The notes under the pieces are model-generated. The model was not told the origin of the DNA, ran no database searches, and worked only from the letters and a program-made list of their open reading frames with translations. Both the position numbers and the translations under genes were made by a program. From the NCBI RefSeq assembly GCF_003999375.1, contig NZ_RJLC01000017.1, positions 310,001-374,000 on the forward strand: a DNA stretch of 64,000 nt, in the 5' to 3' direction. Source of the stretch: Pseudidiomarina mangrovi. GTDB lineage: Bacteria; Pseudomonadota; Gammaproteobacteria; Enterobacterales; Alteromonadaceae. Of the stretch, positions 34,302-43,954 are shown one piece after another (the stretch's first letter is position 1; each line of letters begins with the position of its first letter).

Positions 34302-37300
34302 TTAAAGCATATCTGCAGCGTCCATTTCACGCTCAAGCTTTTGAGTTTCATCGGCACGCGGCTTACTGAAACGTGCAATGGCGTAATACACAATTGGCGT
34401 TAAGTATAAGGTAAACAACACCGCGAACGCTAAACCACCAAAGATAACCCAACCAATGGCATTTCGCGCCTCAGCGCCTGCGCCAACCGATAGAATTAAT
34501 GGTAACGCACCCAATAAGGTCGATACTAAGGTCATCATGATGGGTCGTAAACGAATCGTAGCCGCCTGCTCTACGGCTTCTCTGACTGACTTGCCTTGGT
34601 CACGTAATTGATCTGCAAATTCAACTAACAGAATCGAGTTTTTGGCGATTAAACCAATCAACATGACCAATCCTATCTGTGAGAAAATGTTAATCGAGGT
34701 TCCGGTTATGTAAAGCGCGAAAAATGCCGCTGCGATACCAAAAGGAACCGTTGCCATGACCACTAAGGCACTGTTTACACTCTCAAATTGTGCTGCTAAC
34801 ACCAAGAAAACAATGATTAAAGCAAGGATATATGTGAGCATAACCTCGCGCTCTGTTTCTTCGTATGCTTCGGCTTCACCTAATAAAATCATATTAATAT
34901 TAGCTGGTAGTTCTTGCTCAGCGAGTTGACGTAATGTGCTCACCACATCTTCCATCGGAATGCCTTCTGGCTGCTGCATATCAATGGTGATTGCTCGACG
35001 CTGTTTACGTCGTTCAAGTTCTGCCGACACCCCTTCTTCGGAAATTGTCGCTAAGCTCGATAATGGCACTAAGGCACCTTGACTCGAGCCAACATAGAGG
35101 TTGGATAAATCTGACGGATCCTTAATCTGACTGCGTTCAGCCATCAAAATTAACGGGACTGCTTGGTCGCCAATGTTGAGGTCAACTAAATCATCACCAT
35201 TGATAGCAGCTCGTAATGTTGCTGAGATATCCGTTAAAGGCACCCCTAACTCTTCTGCGCGTTTACGATCGATATTTACGCGCAGTTGCGGCTGCGTGGG
35301 CTGAAAACCAACACGAGGAAAGCCAACCTCTGGCATACGTTGTTGTAGCACGCGAGAAAACTGCTGAGCCGCGGTAAAAATTTCTTGGTAAGTTTCGCCG
35401 GTTAAGGCTATTTCTAAACCGCCGCCCTGCCCGCGTAAATTGAGACTGTTAGAACCAAAGGCCCGCCCTGGAGCGCCGGGTATTTCACTCACTGGGCCGC
35501 TAATTTCACTAATAATTTGTTGCTGAGTTTTACTGCGCGAGCCCCAGTCGGTTAAGCGCACTGTAATAAACACCAAATTTGGATCCCATTGGCCTACGGT
35601 AGTGCTAATGGTATCAACATCACCACCATTGACGTACGGCAGCAATAACGCCTCCATTTGCTGTGCTTGTCGGTCCATAAAGTTCAACCCAACACCGTCA
35701 GGACCACGGGCAAAGATCCGCACAATGCCGCGGTCTTCACTAGGCATCAGCTCATTGTCTATTTTGCTGTAGAAAAAGACTGCTGATGCGGCAATTAAGG
35801 TACAAGCAATAAAGACCAGCCAAGCATGATTAATAACCCACACTAAGCTTTTCGTATAACCGTTTAACATCAATGAACCGATTTGTTGCAATCGGCTTGA
35901 GCGAGCTTGTTGCTGTGCCTTGAGTGGCAACCGTGCAGTCAGCGCCGGTACCAGTGACAAGGCGACAAAAGATGAAATAATCACCGCAGTTGCTAGCACA
36001 CCACCAAATTCACGGAAAAGACGGCCGGCGGTAGACGGCAAAAAGGCAATCGGCACAAATACCGCCACCAAGACTGCTGTTGTGGCGATCACCGCGAAGA
36101 ATACTTCGCGGGTACCAATAACTGCAGCAGCACGAGCGCCCAAGCCAAGGGCCCGGCGCCGTTGAATATTCTCTGATACAACAATGGCATCATCAACAAT
36201 AAGGCCCGTTGCCAGCACTAAGGCCAGCAAGGTTAAAATGTTGATTGAGAAGCCGAGTAGCCAGATAACCGCTAACGAGCCAACTAATGCTACTGGAATA
36301 GCAACTGCCGGGATAATAGTGGCGCGACCCGAACCAATAAACACCCATAACGTTGCGACAACGAGCAGGATCGTCAGCCCTAATGAGGTGATGACCTCAT
36401 CCACTGAACTACGAATAAATTTTGCGTCGTCGGACGTCACTTCCAGATTCATTTCTGGAAATTGCACCCGTAAACGTTCAACTAGTCGCAGTACTTCGTC
36501 AGAAATTTCAATGGTATTTGATCGTGCTTGACGAATAATACCGATACCGATAACCGGTTTTCCATCTAAACGAACTAAGCTATTGGCATCCGCAGGACTA
36601 AAATAAACGTTGGCGATATCACCGATTCGAGTGTCATCACGAACCACAATATCGCGCACATCTTGCTCGCTCAGCGAACTAGCATCAGCCCGCACAATAA
36701 GCTGTTGATCGGCCGATTTAAGACTACCTGCCGGCACGTCAAATGGTGCCTGCCGCAATACGCGCGCAACATCGGTTACCGCTAGGTTATAGCTGGCTAG
36801 GCGCAGTGGATCTATAACAACACGCATGACTTGGCGGCGATCACCATTCAAGGTGACATCAGCAACGCCAGCGATATTCAAGAAATTAGGCGCCAGATCG
36901 GTTTCAACGCGTCGTGTCAGGGTTTCCAAATCGAGCGTTTCACTGGATACCGCTAAACTGACGACCGACTCGGCGTTGTTATCCGCTTTAATAATGGCGA
37001 CGTTTTCAACTTCGGGCGGTAAGCGACGCTGAATGCGGCTGACCGATTCACGGGTCTCGTTGGCGGCGTTATCCAGATCTATTCCGGGGCGAAACTCAAT
37101 CACGATACGTGAGCTGCCCTCTTCACTTGAGGCTCGAATATTCTTCACCCCACTCACCCGCGCAACGGCCCCTTCAAGCCGGCTGGTGACCTCGGTATCT
37201 ACGGTCTCTGGTGCGGCCCCTGGGTAACTCGCCGAAACAGTAATGATGGGACGGTCAACATCTGGGAGCTCGCGCACTTCAATACCGTTAAGCGCAGCGA

Positions 37301-37397
37301 TTCCAGCAATAATGATCAGCAAATTCATCACCACAATAAGCACTGGGCGGCGAATAGCCATAGATGGTAAGTCGGCGAGTTGTGGAGACCATTTCAT
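34302..37397 (-). CDS. RND-family multidrug efflux permease (AcrB/MexF/VmeD-like)
   Basis: A 1031-residue inner-membrane proton/drug antiporter. The layout is the RND pattern: one helix at the N terminus (PVLIVVMNLLIIIAGIAAL), a large periplasmic loop, a bundle with the proton-relay motif GLIVDDAIVVSENIQRR, a second large loop and a second bundle (GLVMLIGLIAKNSILLVEF). Length and topology are complete. It starts on the last base of the stop codon of the adaptor gene, so the two are coupled. No outer-membrane channel or regulator gene is adjacent, so it probably uses a TolC encoded elsewhere. The substrate cannot be told from sequence. Confidence 0.95.
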   Translation of the reverse strand: MKWSPQLADLPSMAIRRPVLIVVMNLLIIIAGIAALNGIEVRELPDVDRPIITVSASYPGAAPETVDTEVTSRLEGAVARVSGVKNIRASSEEGSSRIVIEFRPGIDLDNAANETRESVSRIQRRLPPEVENVAIIKADNNAESVVSLAVSSETLDLETLTRRVETDLAPNFLNIAGVADVTLNGDRRQVMRVVIDPLRLASYNLAVTDVARVLRQAPFDVPAGSLKSADQQLIVRADASSLSEQDVRDIVVRDDTRIGDIANVYFSPADANSLVRLDGKPVIGIGIIRQARSNTIEISDEVLRLVERLRVQFPEMNLEVTSDDAKFIRSSVDEVITSLGLTILLVVATLWVFIGSGRATIIPAVAIPVALVGSLAVIWLLGFSINILTLLALVLATGLIVDDAIVVSENIQRRRALGLGARAAAVIGTREVFFAVIATTAVLVAVFVPIAFLPSTAGRLFREFGGVLATAVIISSFVALSLVPALTARLPLKAQQQARSSRLQQIGSLMLNGYTKSLVWVINHAWLVFIACTLIAASAVFFYSKIDNELMPSEDRGIVRIFARGPDGVGLNFMDRQAQQMEALLLPYVNGGDVDTISTTVGQWDPNLVFITVRLTDWGSRSKTQQQIISEISGPVSEIPGAPGRAFGSNSLNLRGQGGGLEIALTGETYQEIFTAAQQFSRVLQQRMPEVGFPRVGFQPTQPQLRVNIDRKRAEELGVPLTDISATLRAAINGDDLVDLNIGDQAVPLILMAERSQIKDPSDLSNLYVGSSQGALVPLSSLATISEEGVSAELERRKQRRAITIDMQQPEGIPMEDVVSTLRQLAEQELPANINMILLGEAEAYEETEREVMLTYILALIIVFLVLAAQFESVNSALVVMATVPFGIAAAFFALYITGTSINIFSQIGLVMLIGLIAKNSILLVEFADQLRDQGKSVREAVEQAATIRLRPIMMTLVSTLLGALPLILSVGAGAEARNAIGWVIFGGLAFAVLFTLYLTPIVYYAIARFSKPRADETQKLEREMDAADML

Positions 37398-38434
37398 TAT
37401 TGTGATGCCTCATTGGTGATGTAACGCAGACTTTGTCCAGGGCGCAAGCTCTGCACGCCCTCCACAATCAGCTGGTCACCCAATTGCAATTCGCCGGCTA
37501 CTAAAACACGGCCTGGAAGACGTTGCTGAATTTCAACATCAACACGTTTGGCTTTGTCATCGACTGCGATCCAAATAAATGCGCCTTCAGCACCCCACAT
37601 CAAGGCTGCGTCTGGTACGACAGCGTAGCTATCGCCTTGAATATCCAAACTCACCCGAAAACTCATGCCCGGTCGGAATAGGTCATTTTGATTGTCTAAA
37701 CTAGCGCGCACCCGAATGGTCCGTGTCGCCGCATTCACCCGTGAATCAACCTCTAGAATCTCAGCTACATAGGCATCTGCTTGCTGATTCCACGGCCGTA
37801 CGCTCAGTCGCGCATCATTGCGTAATAATTCGACCGCACTTTCAGGTGCGTCAAAATCAATATATAGGCTTTCACGTTTATCTAACGTGGTGATCAGAGT
37901 TTGCGGGGTAATGCGGTCGCCGACCTCAACGTCACTAATACCAACTACACCGGCAAATGGCGCAACAACTCGACGATCATCAAGGTTGGCCTGAGCTTCT
38001 TGGACATTAACTTTCAGCAAATCACGTGTGGTGATAGCGTCGTCCAGTTGGCTTTGGGCAATGGCGCCCTGCTGACGACTTGTTGTTAAGCGATTTACCG
38101 TGCGTTCGGCATCGGCCAATTGAATTTTAGCGCGTTCAAGAGCCACCAGTTGGCGACGGTCATCCAAGCGCACTAATAGCTGCCCGGCGGTGACGCGATC
38201 TCCCGGTTTGAAGTTAACCTCTTGTACCAAGTCACCGACCGCTGGATAGAGTGCTATTGATTGCATAGCCTCAGCGTAGCCAACGGCATCAACACGTTGT
38301 TGCGTTCGCTCAAATCCCAGTGACTGGGTAATGACTAAGGCGGCAGAATCTCTCCCCCAACGTTGTTGAGCTTGAGCCGCCGGTATGACCATTGCTGCTA
38401 CCAGTAAAATCCAACCGATGCGCTTTATCAGCAT
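37397..38434 (-). CDS. RND efflux periplasmic adaptor (membrane-fusion protein, HlyD/AcrA type)
   Basis: A 345-residue periplasmic adaptor linking the RND permease to an outer-membrane channel. The signal peptide ends PAAQA; there is no lipobox, unlike AcrA. The biotinyl-lipoyl-like halves are VQEVNFKPGDRVTAGQLLVR and VVAPFAGVVGISDVEVGDRI, which flank a short alpha-hairpin (~95-145); beta-barrel and membrane-proximal domains follow. AAGGAAG precedes the ATG. It is the first gene of the two-gene operon. The hairpin is short, as in the MexH/VmeC class. Confidence 0.93.
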   Translation of the reverse strand: MLIKRIGWILLVAAMVIPAAQAQQRWGRDSAALVITQSLGFERTQQRVDAVGYAEAMQSIALYPAVGDLVQEVNFKPGDRVTAGQLLVRLDDRRQLVALERAKIQLADAERTVNRLTTSRQQGAIAQSQLDDAITTRDLLKVNVQEAQANLDDRRVVAPFAGVVGISDVEVGDRITPQTLITTLDKRESLYIDFDAPESAVELLRNDARLSVRPWNQQADAYVAEILEVDSRVNAATRTIRVRASLDNQNDLFRPGMSFRVSLDIQGDSYAVVPDAALMWGAEGAFIWIAVDDKAKRVDVEIQQRLPGRVLVAGELQLGDQLIVEGVQSLRPGQSLRYITNEASQ

Positions 38435-38495
38435 ACAAAAAACTTCCTTGAATGATTGCTAGGCTACTAATATGAATATTGGAGCAGATTCGATC

Positions 38496-38529
38496 AAAAA
38501 AGACCGTGCATCAGCGATGAACGGTCTTT
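38496..38529 (-). terminator. Rho-independent terminator after qmcA
   Basis: AAAGACCGT (38499-38507) and ACGGTCTTT (38521-38529) form a 9-bp stem with a 13-base loop. Read on the minus strand it is followed by a T-rich run (plus-strand As from 38496). It lies 24 bp after the qmcA stop. Confidence 0.8.
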
Positions 38530-38552
38530 GAAACACGCCAAGTACCAAAAAC

Positions 38553-39488
38553 TTAATTTTGTGGGCGATTTTTGAGTATTTCTGTCAAGCCGGCAACAGC
38601 ACCACCGATGTCCGCTAATTGCGCTGGGAGAATTAATGTGTTGGTTTGTTTGGCTAGGTTTCCAAACTCCTTCACATACTGCTCCGCAACCCGCAAACTT
38701 ACCGCATCTTGCCCACCTGGTTGCTGGATTGCCGCAGCGATTTTGCGCAGCCCCTCAGCAGTAGCAATAGCAATCAGCTCAATTTCTTGTGCGCGACCTT
38801 CAGCTTCATTAATTTGCTTTTGTTTTTCTGCCTCAGACAGGTTAATTATTTCCTGCTTTTGGCCCTCAGACACGTTGATCATCGCTTGGCGTTCGCCTTC
38901 AGAACGGGCGATTGCAGCGCGGCGCTCACGCTCAGCACGCATCTGTTGTTCCAAAGCATCGCGAATACTTGCCGGTAATTCGATATCTGAGATTTCATAA
39001 CGCAGTACCTTAATTCCCCATGGAGCGGCGGCCTCATCAAGGGTACGAACGACAATTTCATTAATTGTAGAGCGTTCTTCAAAGGTTTTATCCAAGTCGG
39101 TTTGACCGATCACTGAGCGCATGGTGGTTTGCGCTAACTGTGACGCCGCATAACGATAATCATTAATACCGTAACTGGCCTTAAACGCATCAACCACTTG
39201 GATATACAGCACACCATTAATGCCAACTTGAATGTTATCGCGGGTGACACAGGGTTGCCGTTCCACATCAATAACTTCCTCTTTTAACGTATGTTGATAA
39301 GACACTTTATCAATAAATGGAATCAACAAGTGGAAACCGGAATCAAGTGTGCGGTTGTATTTACCCAATCGCTCGACCACAAAATTAGAGCGCTGCGGCA
39401 CTATTCGTGCGGTTTTGAGAATAATAATGATGACGGCAATGGCAAAGCCAATACTTAGCACCGTACTTACTTCTAGTCCTTCGATCAT
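38553..39488 (-). CDS. qmcA: SPFH/stomatin-family membrane protease-associated protein QmcA
   Basis: A 311-residue paraslipin. An N-terminal membrane helix (~8-26) is followed by the SPFH/band-7 domain (IVPQRSNFVVERLGKYNRTL, YRYAASQLAQTTMRSVIG) and a helical coiled-coil segment rich in Ala, Glu and Gln (~185-250). Such proteins form large ring assemblies on the inner membrane and modulate proteases such as FtsH. It lies 41 bp downstream of an NfeD-like gene on the same strand; the qmcA-nfeD pair is the usual bacterial arrangement. Confidence 0.93.
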   Translation of the reverse strand: MIEGLEVSTVLSIGFAIAVIIIILKTARIVPQRSNFVVERLGKYNRTLDSGFHLLIPFIDKVSYQHTLKEEVIDVERQPCVTRDNIQVGINGVLYIQVVDAFKASYGINDYRYAASQLAQTTMRSVIGQTDLDKTFEERSTINEIVVRTLDEAAAPWGIKVLRYEISDIELPASIRDALEQQMRAERERRAAIARSEGERQAMINVSEGQKQEIINLSEAEKQKQINEAEGRAQEIELIAIATAEGLRKIAAAIQQPGGQDAVSLRVAEQYVKEFGNLAKQTNTLILPAQLADIGGAVAGLTEILKNRPQN

Positions 39489-39529
39489 CTGCTTATAACT
39501 CCTAAAAGGTAATAAAACTTACGCGATGC

Positions 39530-39985
39530 TTAGGCATTCGCTGTTGGCGGCTGTGCTGTAACGGTGAGCTGAATGCCTTCATTGGCGATTACCCATGCGG
39601 TATCACCGGCCTTGAGTTCGTCAGCCGAAAAAGCATCCCATTGCACCCCGTTTAACGTGACGCGGCCAGCACCATGATTAAAATCTTGGCTGACGGTGAC
39701 TCGGGCACCAATATCGCGTTGAAAGTTTGGTTTGCCCTCGTGGTCGGCATCGCTGTAACCGCTGAACCAACGTTTGATTTGACCCCGCGCGGTAAACAGC
39801 AGCACCAAGCTGACCACGCCAAAGACGGCAAATTGTGTTGCACTTTGATCAATGATTTGCCAGTGCACTAGCAGCCCAGTAACAATTGCGCCAACGCCGA
39901 GAAACACTGCCACAACACTGGTTAACAGTAGCTCGGATAAAATCAACACAATACCAGCAACGATCCACATCATCGCAATACTCAT
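39530..39985 (-). CDS. NfeD-like membrane protein (short form, YbbK partner type)
   Basis: A 151-residue protein with about three membrane helices (~5-25, 28-45 and 50-68) and a C-terminal OB-fold domain (~80-150, containing GARVTVSQDF, GRVTLNGVQWDAFS and LKAGDTAWV). This is the short NfeD1b type that pairs with SPFH proteins. A GAGGG-type ribosome site lies upstream. It is the first gene of the nfeD-qmcA unit. A TATAGT on the minus strand about 50 bp upstream could be a -10 element, but no good -35 accompanies it. Confidence 0.9.
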   Translation of the reverse strand: MSIAMMWIVAGIVLILSELLLTSVVAVFLGVGAIVTGLLVHWQIIDQSATQFAVFGVVSLVLLFTARGQIKRWFSGYSDADHEGKPNFQRDIGARVTVSQDFNHGAGRVTLNGVQWDAFSADELKAGDTAWVIANEGIQLTVTAQPPTANA

Positions 39986-40047
39986 AGCACTACCCTCATG
40001 GTGTTAAACCTATGTTACTAAATGCACTATAGCATGGAACTTGATTC

Positions 40048-40065
40048 ACAAAAGCGCGCTTTTGT
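40048..40065. repeat. 18-bp perfect palindrome between the lipoprotein gene and nfeD
   Basis: ACAAAAGCGCGCTTTTGT is self-complementary. It begins directly after the stop of the minus-strand lipoprotein gene and precedes the nfeD leader. It could act as a weak terminator, with a T-rich arm on either strand, or as an operator; the sequence does not decide. Confidence 0.4.
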
Positions 40066-40066
40066 C

Positions 40067-40507
40067 TCAATTTGTTACGGTATTAAAGATGACCTGCAAC
40101 GGCGTCGGAACAGTCGTCTCCACGCTGCTTGACGCGACACGCCGGAGCGGCACAGTTAGCTGCCACTGCATGGTTGGCTCACTGCAAGCACCCACCAATA
40201 GCGTGGCCTGCCAACGCCCTGCGCCGACTGCTTGCCACTGCAGTGGAATACGGCCCATATACATTGAGACACCGCGTACTTGACTGAGTTCTGGGGCAAG
40301 GTCACTCGGCAATGTTAATGAAAACACAATAGGTTGTTCGGCGCGCGGCAATTCGGGTTGCCAAGTTATGGTAAACGGAATTTCTGGGCTATCATGAATG
40401 GTATTGGGTGGTCTATCGCAGCCCGAAATGAGTATAAATAACAGGCATACCCAGCCAGCTTGTGTACATTTTTTGTACGGCGGGGTCGAATACTTGATTT
40501 TTCGCAT
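40067..40507 (-). CDS. Putative lipoprotein divergent from ccoN (FixH/YtkA-like pattern)
   Basis: A 146-residue predicted lipoprotein: a hydrophobic segment followed by LISGC puts the lipidated Cys at position 30. The mature part is a single beta domain with MYMGRIPLQWQAVGAGRW and CSEPTMQWQLTV. The Met-x-Met-Gly and Cys-x(3)-Met pattern recalls YtkA/FixH-like and copper-handling domains, but this is a by-eye resemblance. I chose the ATG at 40507, where the lipobox is correctly placed; the frame extends to 40600. Its position divergent from the cbb3 oxidase genes fits a role in oxidase or copper assembly, which is inference only. Confidence 0.6.
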   Translation of the reverse strand: MRKIKYSTPPYKKCTQAGWVCLLFILISGCDRPPNTIHDSPEIPFTITWQPELPRAEQPIVFSLTLPSDLAPELSQVRGVSMYMGRIPLQWQAVGAGRWQATLLVGACSEPTMQWQLTVPLRRVASSSVETTVPTPLQVIFNTVTN

Positions 40508-40628
40508 GTTTTCGCCTGTATTTTTGTGGGTATACCCTTTAAAATGGCGGGGTTCGCTCGGCTTTACTAGGGGCGCCATAGGTGCAATCTTAGCTAGCAA
40601 GTATGAGTCGAGTAAACCTTAAACTTTA

Positions 40629-40652
40629 GTCACGTAACTTTTGTCACGTTAC
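40629..40652 (+). repeat. Tandem imperfect direct repeat upstream of ccoN (candidate regulator site)
   Basis: GTCACGTAAC (40629-40638) and GTCACGTTAC (40643-40652) differ at one base and are offset by 14 bp; GTAAC and GTTAC within them also form an inverted pair. They lie 35 bp before the ccoN ATG, in the 180-bp gap to the divergent lipoprotein gene. No TTGAT-N4-ATCAA FNR box was found in this gap. Confidence 0.4.
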
Positions 40653-40686
40653 TCTGTTTCTCTCAGAGCATCAGCCGCGGAAACAT

Positions 40687-42141
40687 ATGATGAGCCAAAC
40701 CAGTCCACAACAATTAGAATACAATCTCAAAGTCGTTCGGCAGTTTGCCATAATGACCGTAATTTGGGGCATTATAGGCATGGCTGTGGGGGTATTTATT
40801 GCCGCCCAGTTGATCTGGCCAGAATTGAACTTTGACACCCCATGGTTAACCTATTCTCGGTTACGTCCTTTGCACACCAATGCGGTAATTTTTGCCTTCG
40901 GTACATCGGCATTGATGGGGACATCATTTTACATTGTTCAGAAAACCTGTCTCACCCCCCTCTTTTCAAACAAGCTCGCTTCGTTTGTGTTCTGGGGTTG
41001 GCAAACGGTTATTCTGTTGGCCGTAATCACCCTGCCTTTAGGGATCACCTCAAGCAAAGAATATGCTGAACTTGAGTGGCCGATTGATATCTTGATTGCG
41101 ATTGTCTGGGTTGCCTACCTGATTGTATTTTTCGGCACTATGGTGCGTCGCCGCACGTCGCACATTTATGTGGCGAACTGGTTTTTAGGCGCCTTTATTG
41201 TCACCGTTGCGGTGCTACACATTGTAAACAGTATGGCTATCCCGGTATCTTTCACCAAGTCGTACAGTATCTATGCCGGCGCCGTAGACGCTATGGTGCA
41301 GTGGTGGTACGGGCACAATGCCGTAGGCTTCCTGTTAACGGCTGGTTTCCTCGGCATGATGTATTACTTTGTGCCAAAACAAGCCGAGCGTCCGGTGTAC
41401 TCGTATCGGCTGTCAGTAGTGCACTTTTGGGCATTGATTTCACTCTATATCTGGGCTGGCCCTCACCACTTGCACTACACCGCGCTGCCTGATTGGACGC
41501 AGTCACTCGGTATGGTGATGTCAGTGATTCTGTTCGTGCCTTCTTGGGGCGGCATGATCAACGGTATTATGACCTTGTCTGGTGCATGGCATAAGTTGAA
41601 GACCGACCCGATTTTACGTTTCCTCATTGTCTCCCTATCGTTCTACGGAATGTCTACTTTCGAAGGGCCAATGATGTCGATCAAGTCAGTTAACGCTCTG
41701 TCGCACTATACTGACTGGACTATCGGTCACGTGCATTCAGGAGCGCTAGGCTGGGTTGCAATGATTACCATCGGCGCGTTGTACTATTTGTTCCCGCGTT
41801 TATACAGTCAAAACGGCATGTTTAGTACCAAGTGGGTCAACGTGCATTTCTGGCTGCATACTATTGGTGTCGTGCTCTACATCGTGGCGCTGTGGATCTC
41901 AGGGGTTATGCAAGGCTTAATGTGGCGCGCCACTAATGCTGATGACGGTACCCTCACCTTTAGCTTTATTGAGAGTGTTGAGGCCTCGTATCCATTCTGG
42001 TTTATTCGTTTCGTCGGTGGTTTATTCATTGTTGCAGGCATGTTGTTGATGGCCTACAACTGTTGGTTAACCATCCGCCGTGGTAACCCAGCGCGCGAAT
42101 TCATTGACGTTAAACCTGCGCCTGCCGCAGCAACAGTTTAA
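40687..42141 (+). CDS. ccoN: cbb3-type cytochrome c oxidase subunit I
   Basis: A 484-residue catalytic subunit of the high-affinity terminal oxidase in the inner membrane, carrying haems b and b3 and CuB. About twelve helices are visible. Heme/Cu ligand regions include [21 protein letters not shown] and the distal His pair near [27 protein letters not shown] is also conserved. GGAAA lies before the start; an in-frame ATG follows directly and either could be used. First of the ccoNOQP set, with ccoO 10 bp downstream. Confidence 0.97.
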   Translation: MMSQTSPQQLEYNLKVVRQFAIMTVIWGIIGMAVGVFIAAQLIWPELNFDTPWLTYSRLRPLHTNAVIFAFGTSALMGTSFYIVQKTCLTPLFSNKLASFVFWGWQTVILLAVITLPLGITSSKEYAELEWPIDILIAIVWVAYLIVFFGTMVRRRTSHIYVANWFLGAFIVTVAVLHIVNSMAIPVSFTKSYSIYAGAVDAMVQWWYGHNAVGFLLTAGFLGMMYYFVPKQAERPVYSYRLSVVHFWALISLYIWAGPHHLHYTALPDWTQSLGMVMSVILFVPSWGGMINGIMTLSGAWHKLKTDPILRFLIVSLSFYGMSTFEGPMMSIKSVNALSHYTDWTIGHVHSGALGWVAMITIGALYYLFPRLYSQNGMFSTKWVNVHFWLHTIGVVLYIVALWISGVMQGLMWRATNADDGTLTFSFIESVEASYPFWFIRFVGGLFIVAGMLLMAYNCWLTIRRGNPAREFIDVKPAPAAATV

Positions 42142-42151
42142 GGAGTCGACA

Positions 42152-42772
42152 ATGAGTAAAAAAATCAAACACGAATTTGTCGAAAAACACGTAGGCTGGC
42201 TTGCCGTGCTTGCCACTGTGGCTATTTCGATTGGTGGTTTAGTAGAAATAACCCCGTTGATTTTCCAAAAAGCTACCAACGAGCCAGTCGTTGGTTTGAA
42301 ACCCTACACGGCGCTGCAATTAGAAGGTCGTGATATTTATATTCGCGAAGGCTGCAATAACTGTCACAGCCAAATGATCCGCCCATTCCGTGCCGAAACC
42401 GAGCGCTATGGTCATTACTCGCTGGCTGGCGAGCACGTTTGGGAGCGTCCATTTTTGTGGGGCTCAAAACGCACTGGTCCTGACTTAGCTCGGGTTGGTG
42501 GACGTTATAGCGATGAGTGGCATTATGTACACATGATGAACCCACGCGACGTAGTTCCTGAATCCAATATGCCCGGTTTCCCATGGTTAGCGGAAAACAC
42601 CCTGGATGGCGAGTTAACCGCTAAGAAAATGGAAACCTTCCGCATGTTTGGCGTGCCGTACAGCGATGAAGACATTGCGGGTGCGCAGCAAGCGGTATCA
42701 GGGCGTACTGAAATGGAAGCACTAATAGCCTACTTACAGGTATTAGGAACTGGTTTAACGCAGGCGAAGTAA
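42152..42772 (+). CDS. ccoO: cbb3-type cytochrome c oxidase subunit II (monohaem cytochrome c)
   Basis: A 206-residue membrane-anchored cytochrome c. An N-terminal helix (~17-38) is followed by the haem site CNNCH in [14 protein letters not shown]; the axial Met is probably in [11 protein letters not shown] chose the ATG at 42152, with AAGGAG 6 bp upstream overlapping the end of ccoN; the open frame extends further upstream within ccoN but lacks similarity there. It transfers electrons within the oxidase from CcoP towards CcoN. Confidence 0.96.
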   Translation: MSKKIKHEFVEKHVGWLAVLATVAISIGGLVEITPLIFQKATNEPVVGLKPYTALQLEGRDIYIREGCNNCHSQMIRPFRAETERYGHYSLAGEHVWERPFLWGSKRTGPDLARVGGRYSDEWHYVHMMNPRDVVPESNMPGFPWLAENTLDGELTAKKMETFRMFGVPYSDEDIAGAQQAVSGRTEMEALIAYLQVLGTGLTQAK

Positions 42773-42773
42773 C

Positions 42774-42959
42774 ATGGATTACATCACTTGGCGTATCGTA
42801 TACACCGTTTTAGTTTTTGTGCTCTTTATTGGCATTGTAGTGTGGGCTTACGGTAAGGGTCGAAAATCTCGCTTTGATGAAGCGGCACAATCGATTTTTA
42901 ACGAAGATAACAACACAAGTCGGACAGAGACAAAGCAGGAGTCAAACAACAATGACTAG
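42774..42959 (+). CDS. ccoQ: cbb3-type oxidase subunit CcoQ
   Basis: A 61-residue small subunit: a short polar start, one membrane helix (~10-27), then a basic GKGRKSRFDEAA segment and a polar tail, the usual CcoQ/FixQ pattern. It stabilises the oxidase complex. The ATG follows the ccoO stop within 2 bp and the 3' end overlaps ccoP by 8 bp. Confidence 0.9.
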   Translation: MDYITWRIVYTVLVFVLFIGIVVWAYGKGRKSRFDEAAQSIFNEDNNTSRTETKQESNNND

Positions 42960-43905
42960 CTTCTGGAGTGCATGGATTATCGTTCTTACCTTAGCCTTTT
43001 TGGTAGGAATTATTTGGTTGTTGCGCTGGAATATGAGCAACTACACCCACATTGAAGAAGGCGAACCCATGGATCATGAGTTCGACGGCATTGTGGAAAT
43101 CAACAACCCGTTACCGCGCTGGTGGACTATTTTGTTCTGGATCACCATCGTCTGGGGTTTCATTTACTTGGCCCTCTACCCTGGCCTTGGCAACTTTAAA
43201 GGTTTGCTGGGCTGGACCAGTTCCAACCAAGGGGTGCTGTCGGTTGAGGAATCTGAGCTGGCCACTGCGGCAGCCAAAGAAGCTGGCTTAATCGTTCAAT
43301 ATGATCGTGAAGTGGATGATGCTGATGCGGTGTTTGGGCCTATTTTCCAAGCTTTCGCTGCACGTTCAATTGAAGATCTAGCGGCCGATGAGAATGTGCG
43401 CAAAATTGGTCAACGCTTATTCTTGCAGAACTGCGCCCAATGTCATGGTTCCAATGCGATGGGTGGCAAAGGTTTCCCCAACTTAACCGACACTGATTGG
43501 TTGTATGGCGGTAGCCCTGAAGCCATCAAGCATACCTTAATCAATGGTCGCCAAGGTGCAATGCCAGCTTATGGCGAAACCTATTCAGCGAAACAGATCA
43601 GTGAACTGGCGAACTACGTATTGAGTTTGAGTGGTCGTAAAGTTGATCCGGTAATGGCTGAAGCCGGTAAAGCAAACTTTGTCGTATGTTCAGCCTGTCA
43701 TGGTGTTGATGGTAAAGGTAATCAAATGATTGGCGCGCCAAATTTGACCGACAACATTTGGCTTTATGGTGGCTCACAAGCAGCGATTGAAGAAACTCTG
43801 TTGAACGGCCGCAATGGTGTGATGCCAGCATTTATCGATACCCTGGGCGAAGATAAAATCCACGTAATCAGTTCATACGTGTATGGTCTTTCGCAACAGC
43901 AGTAA
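42952..43905 (+). CDS. ccoP: cbb3-type cytochrome c oxidase subunit III (dihaem cytochrome c)
   Basis: A 317-residue subunit that takes electrons from soluble cytochrome c. Two N-terminal helices (~5-25 and ~57-78) precede two cytochrome c domains with haem motifs CAQCH and CSACH; likely axial Met residues follow in GAMPAYGE and GVMPAFID. The start ATG at 42952 has GCAGGAG upstream and gives the typical MTSFWSAWIIVLT beginning. A hairpin with a TTCG tetraloop follows the stop and may partly separate structural from assembly genes. Confidence 0.96.
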   Translation: MTSFWSAWIIVLTLAFLVGIIWLLRWNMSNYTHIEEGEPMDHEFDGIVEINNPLPRWWTILFWITIVWGFIYLALYPGLGNFKGLLGWTSSNQGVLSVEESELATAAAKEAGLIVQYDREVDDADAVFGPIFQAFAARSIEDLAADENVRKIGQRLFLQNCAQCHGSNAMGGKGFPNLTDTDWLYGGSPEAIKHTLINGRQGAMPAYGETYSAKQISELANYVLSLSGRKVDPVMAEAGKANFVVCSACHGVDGKGNQMIGAPNLTDNIWLYGGSQAAIEETLLNGRNGVMPAFIDTLGEDKIHVISSYVYGLSQQQ

Positions 43906-43910
43906 TGCAA

Positions 43911-43935
43911 AGCCCCGCTTCGGCGGGGTTCTTTT
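43911..43935 (+). terminator. Hairpin terminator/attenuator between ccoP and fixH
   Basis: CCCCGC and GCGGGG (43913-43918 / 43923-43928) close a TTCG tetraloop and are followed by TTCTTTTC. The stem is very stable but the T-run is interrupted, so partial read-through into the assembly genes is likely. Confidence 0.7.
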
Positions 43936-43954
43936 CTAGAGGCGTAAACCTGTC

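Noticed and set aside
35920-37227. Several plus-strand open frames opposite the RND permease and adaptor genes
   Set aside because: They are antisense shadows of conserved genes, with Thr/Ser/Ala-rich translations typical of the reverse complement of membrane proteins.
40601-40686. FNR/ANR box upstream of ccoN
   Set aside because: I looked for TTGAT-N4-ATCAA with up to two mismatches in good positions and saw none; only the GTCACGT[A/T]AC repeats are present.
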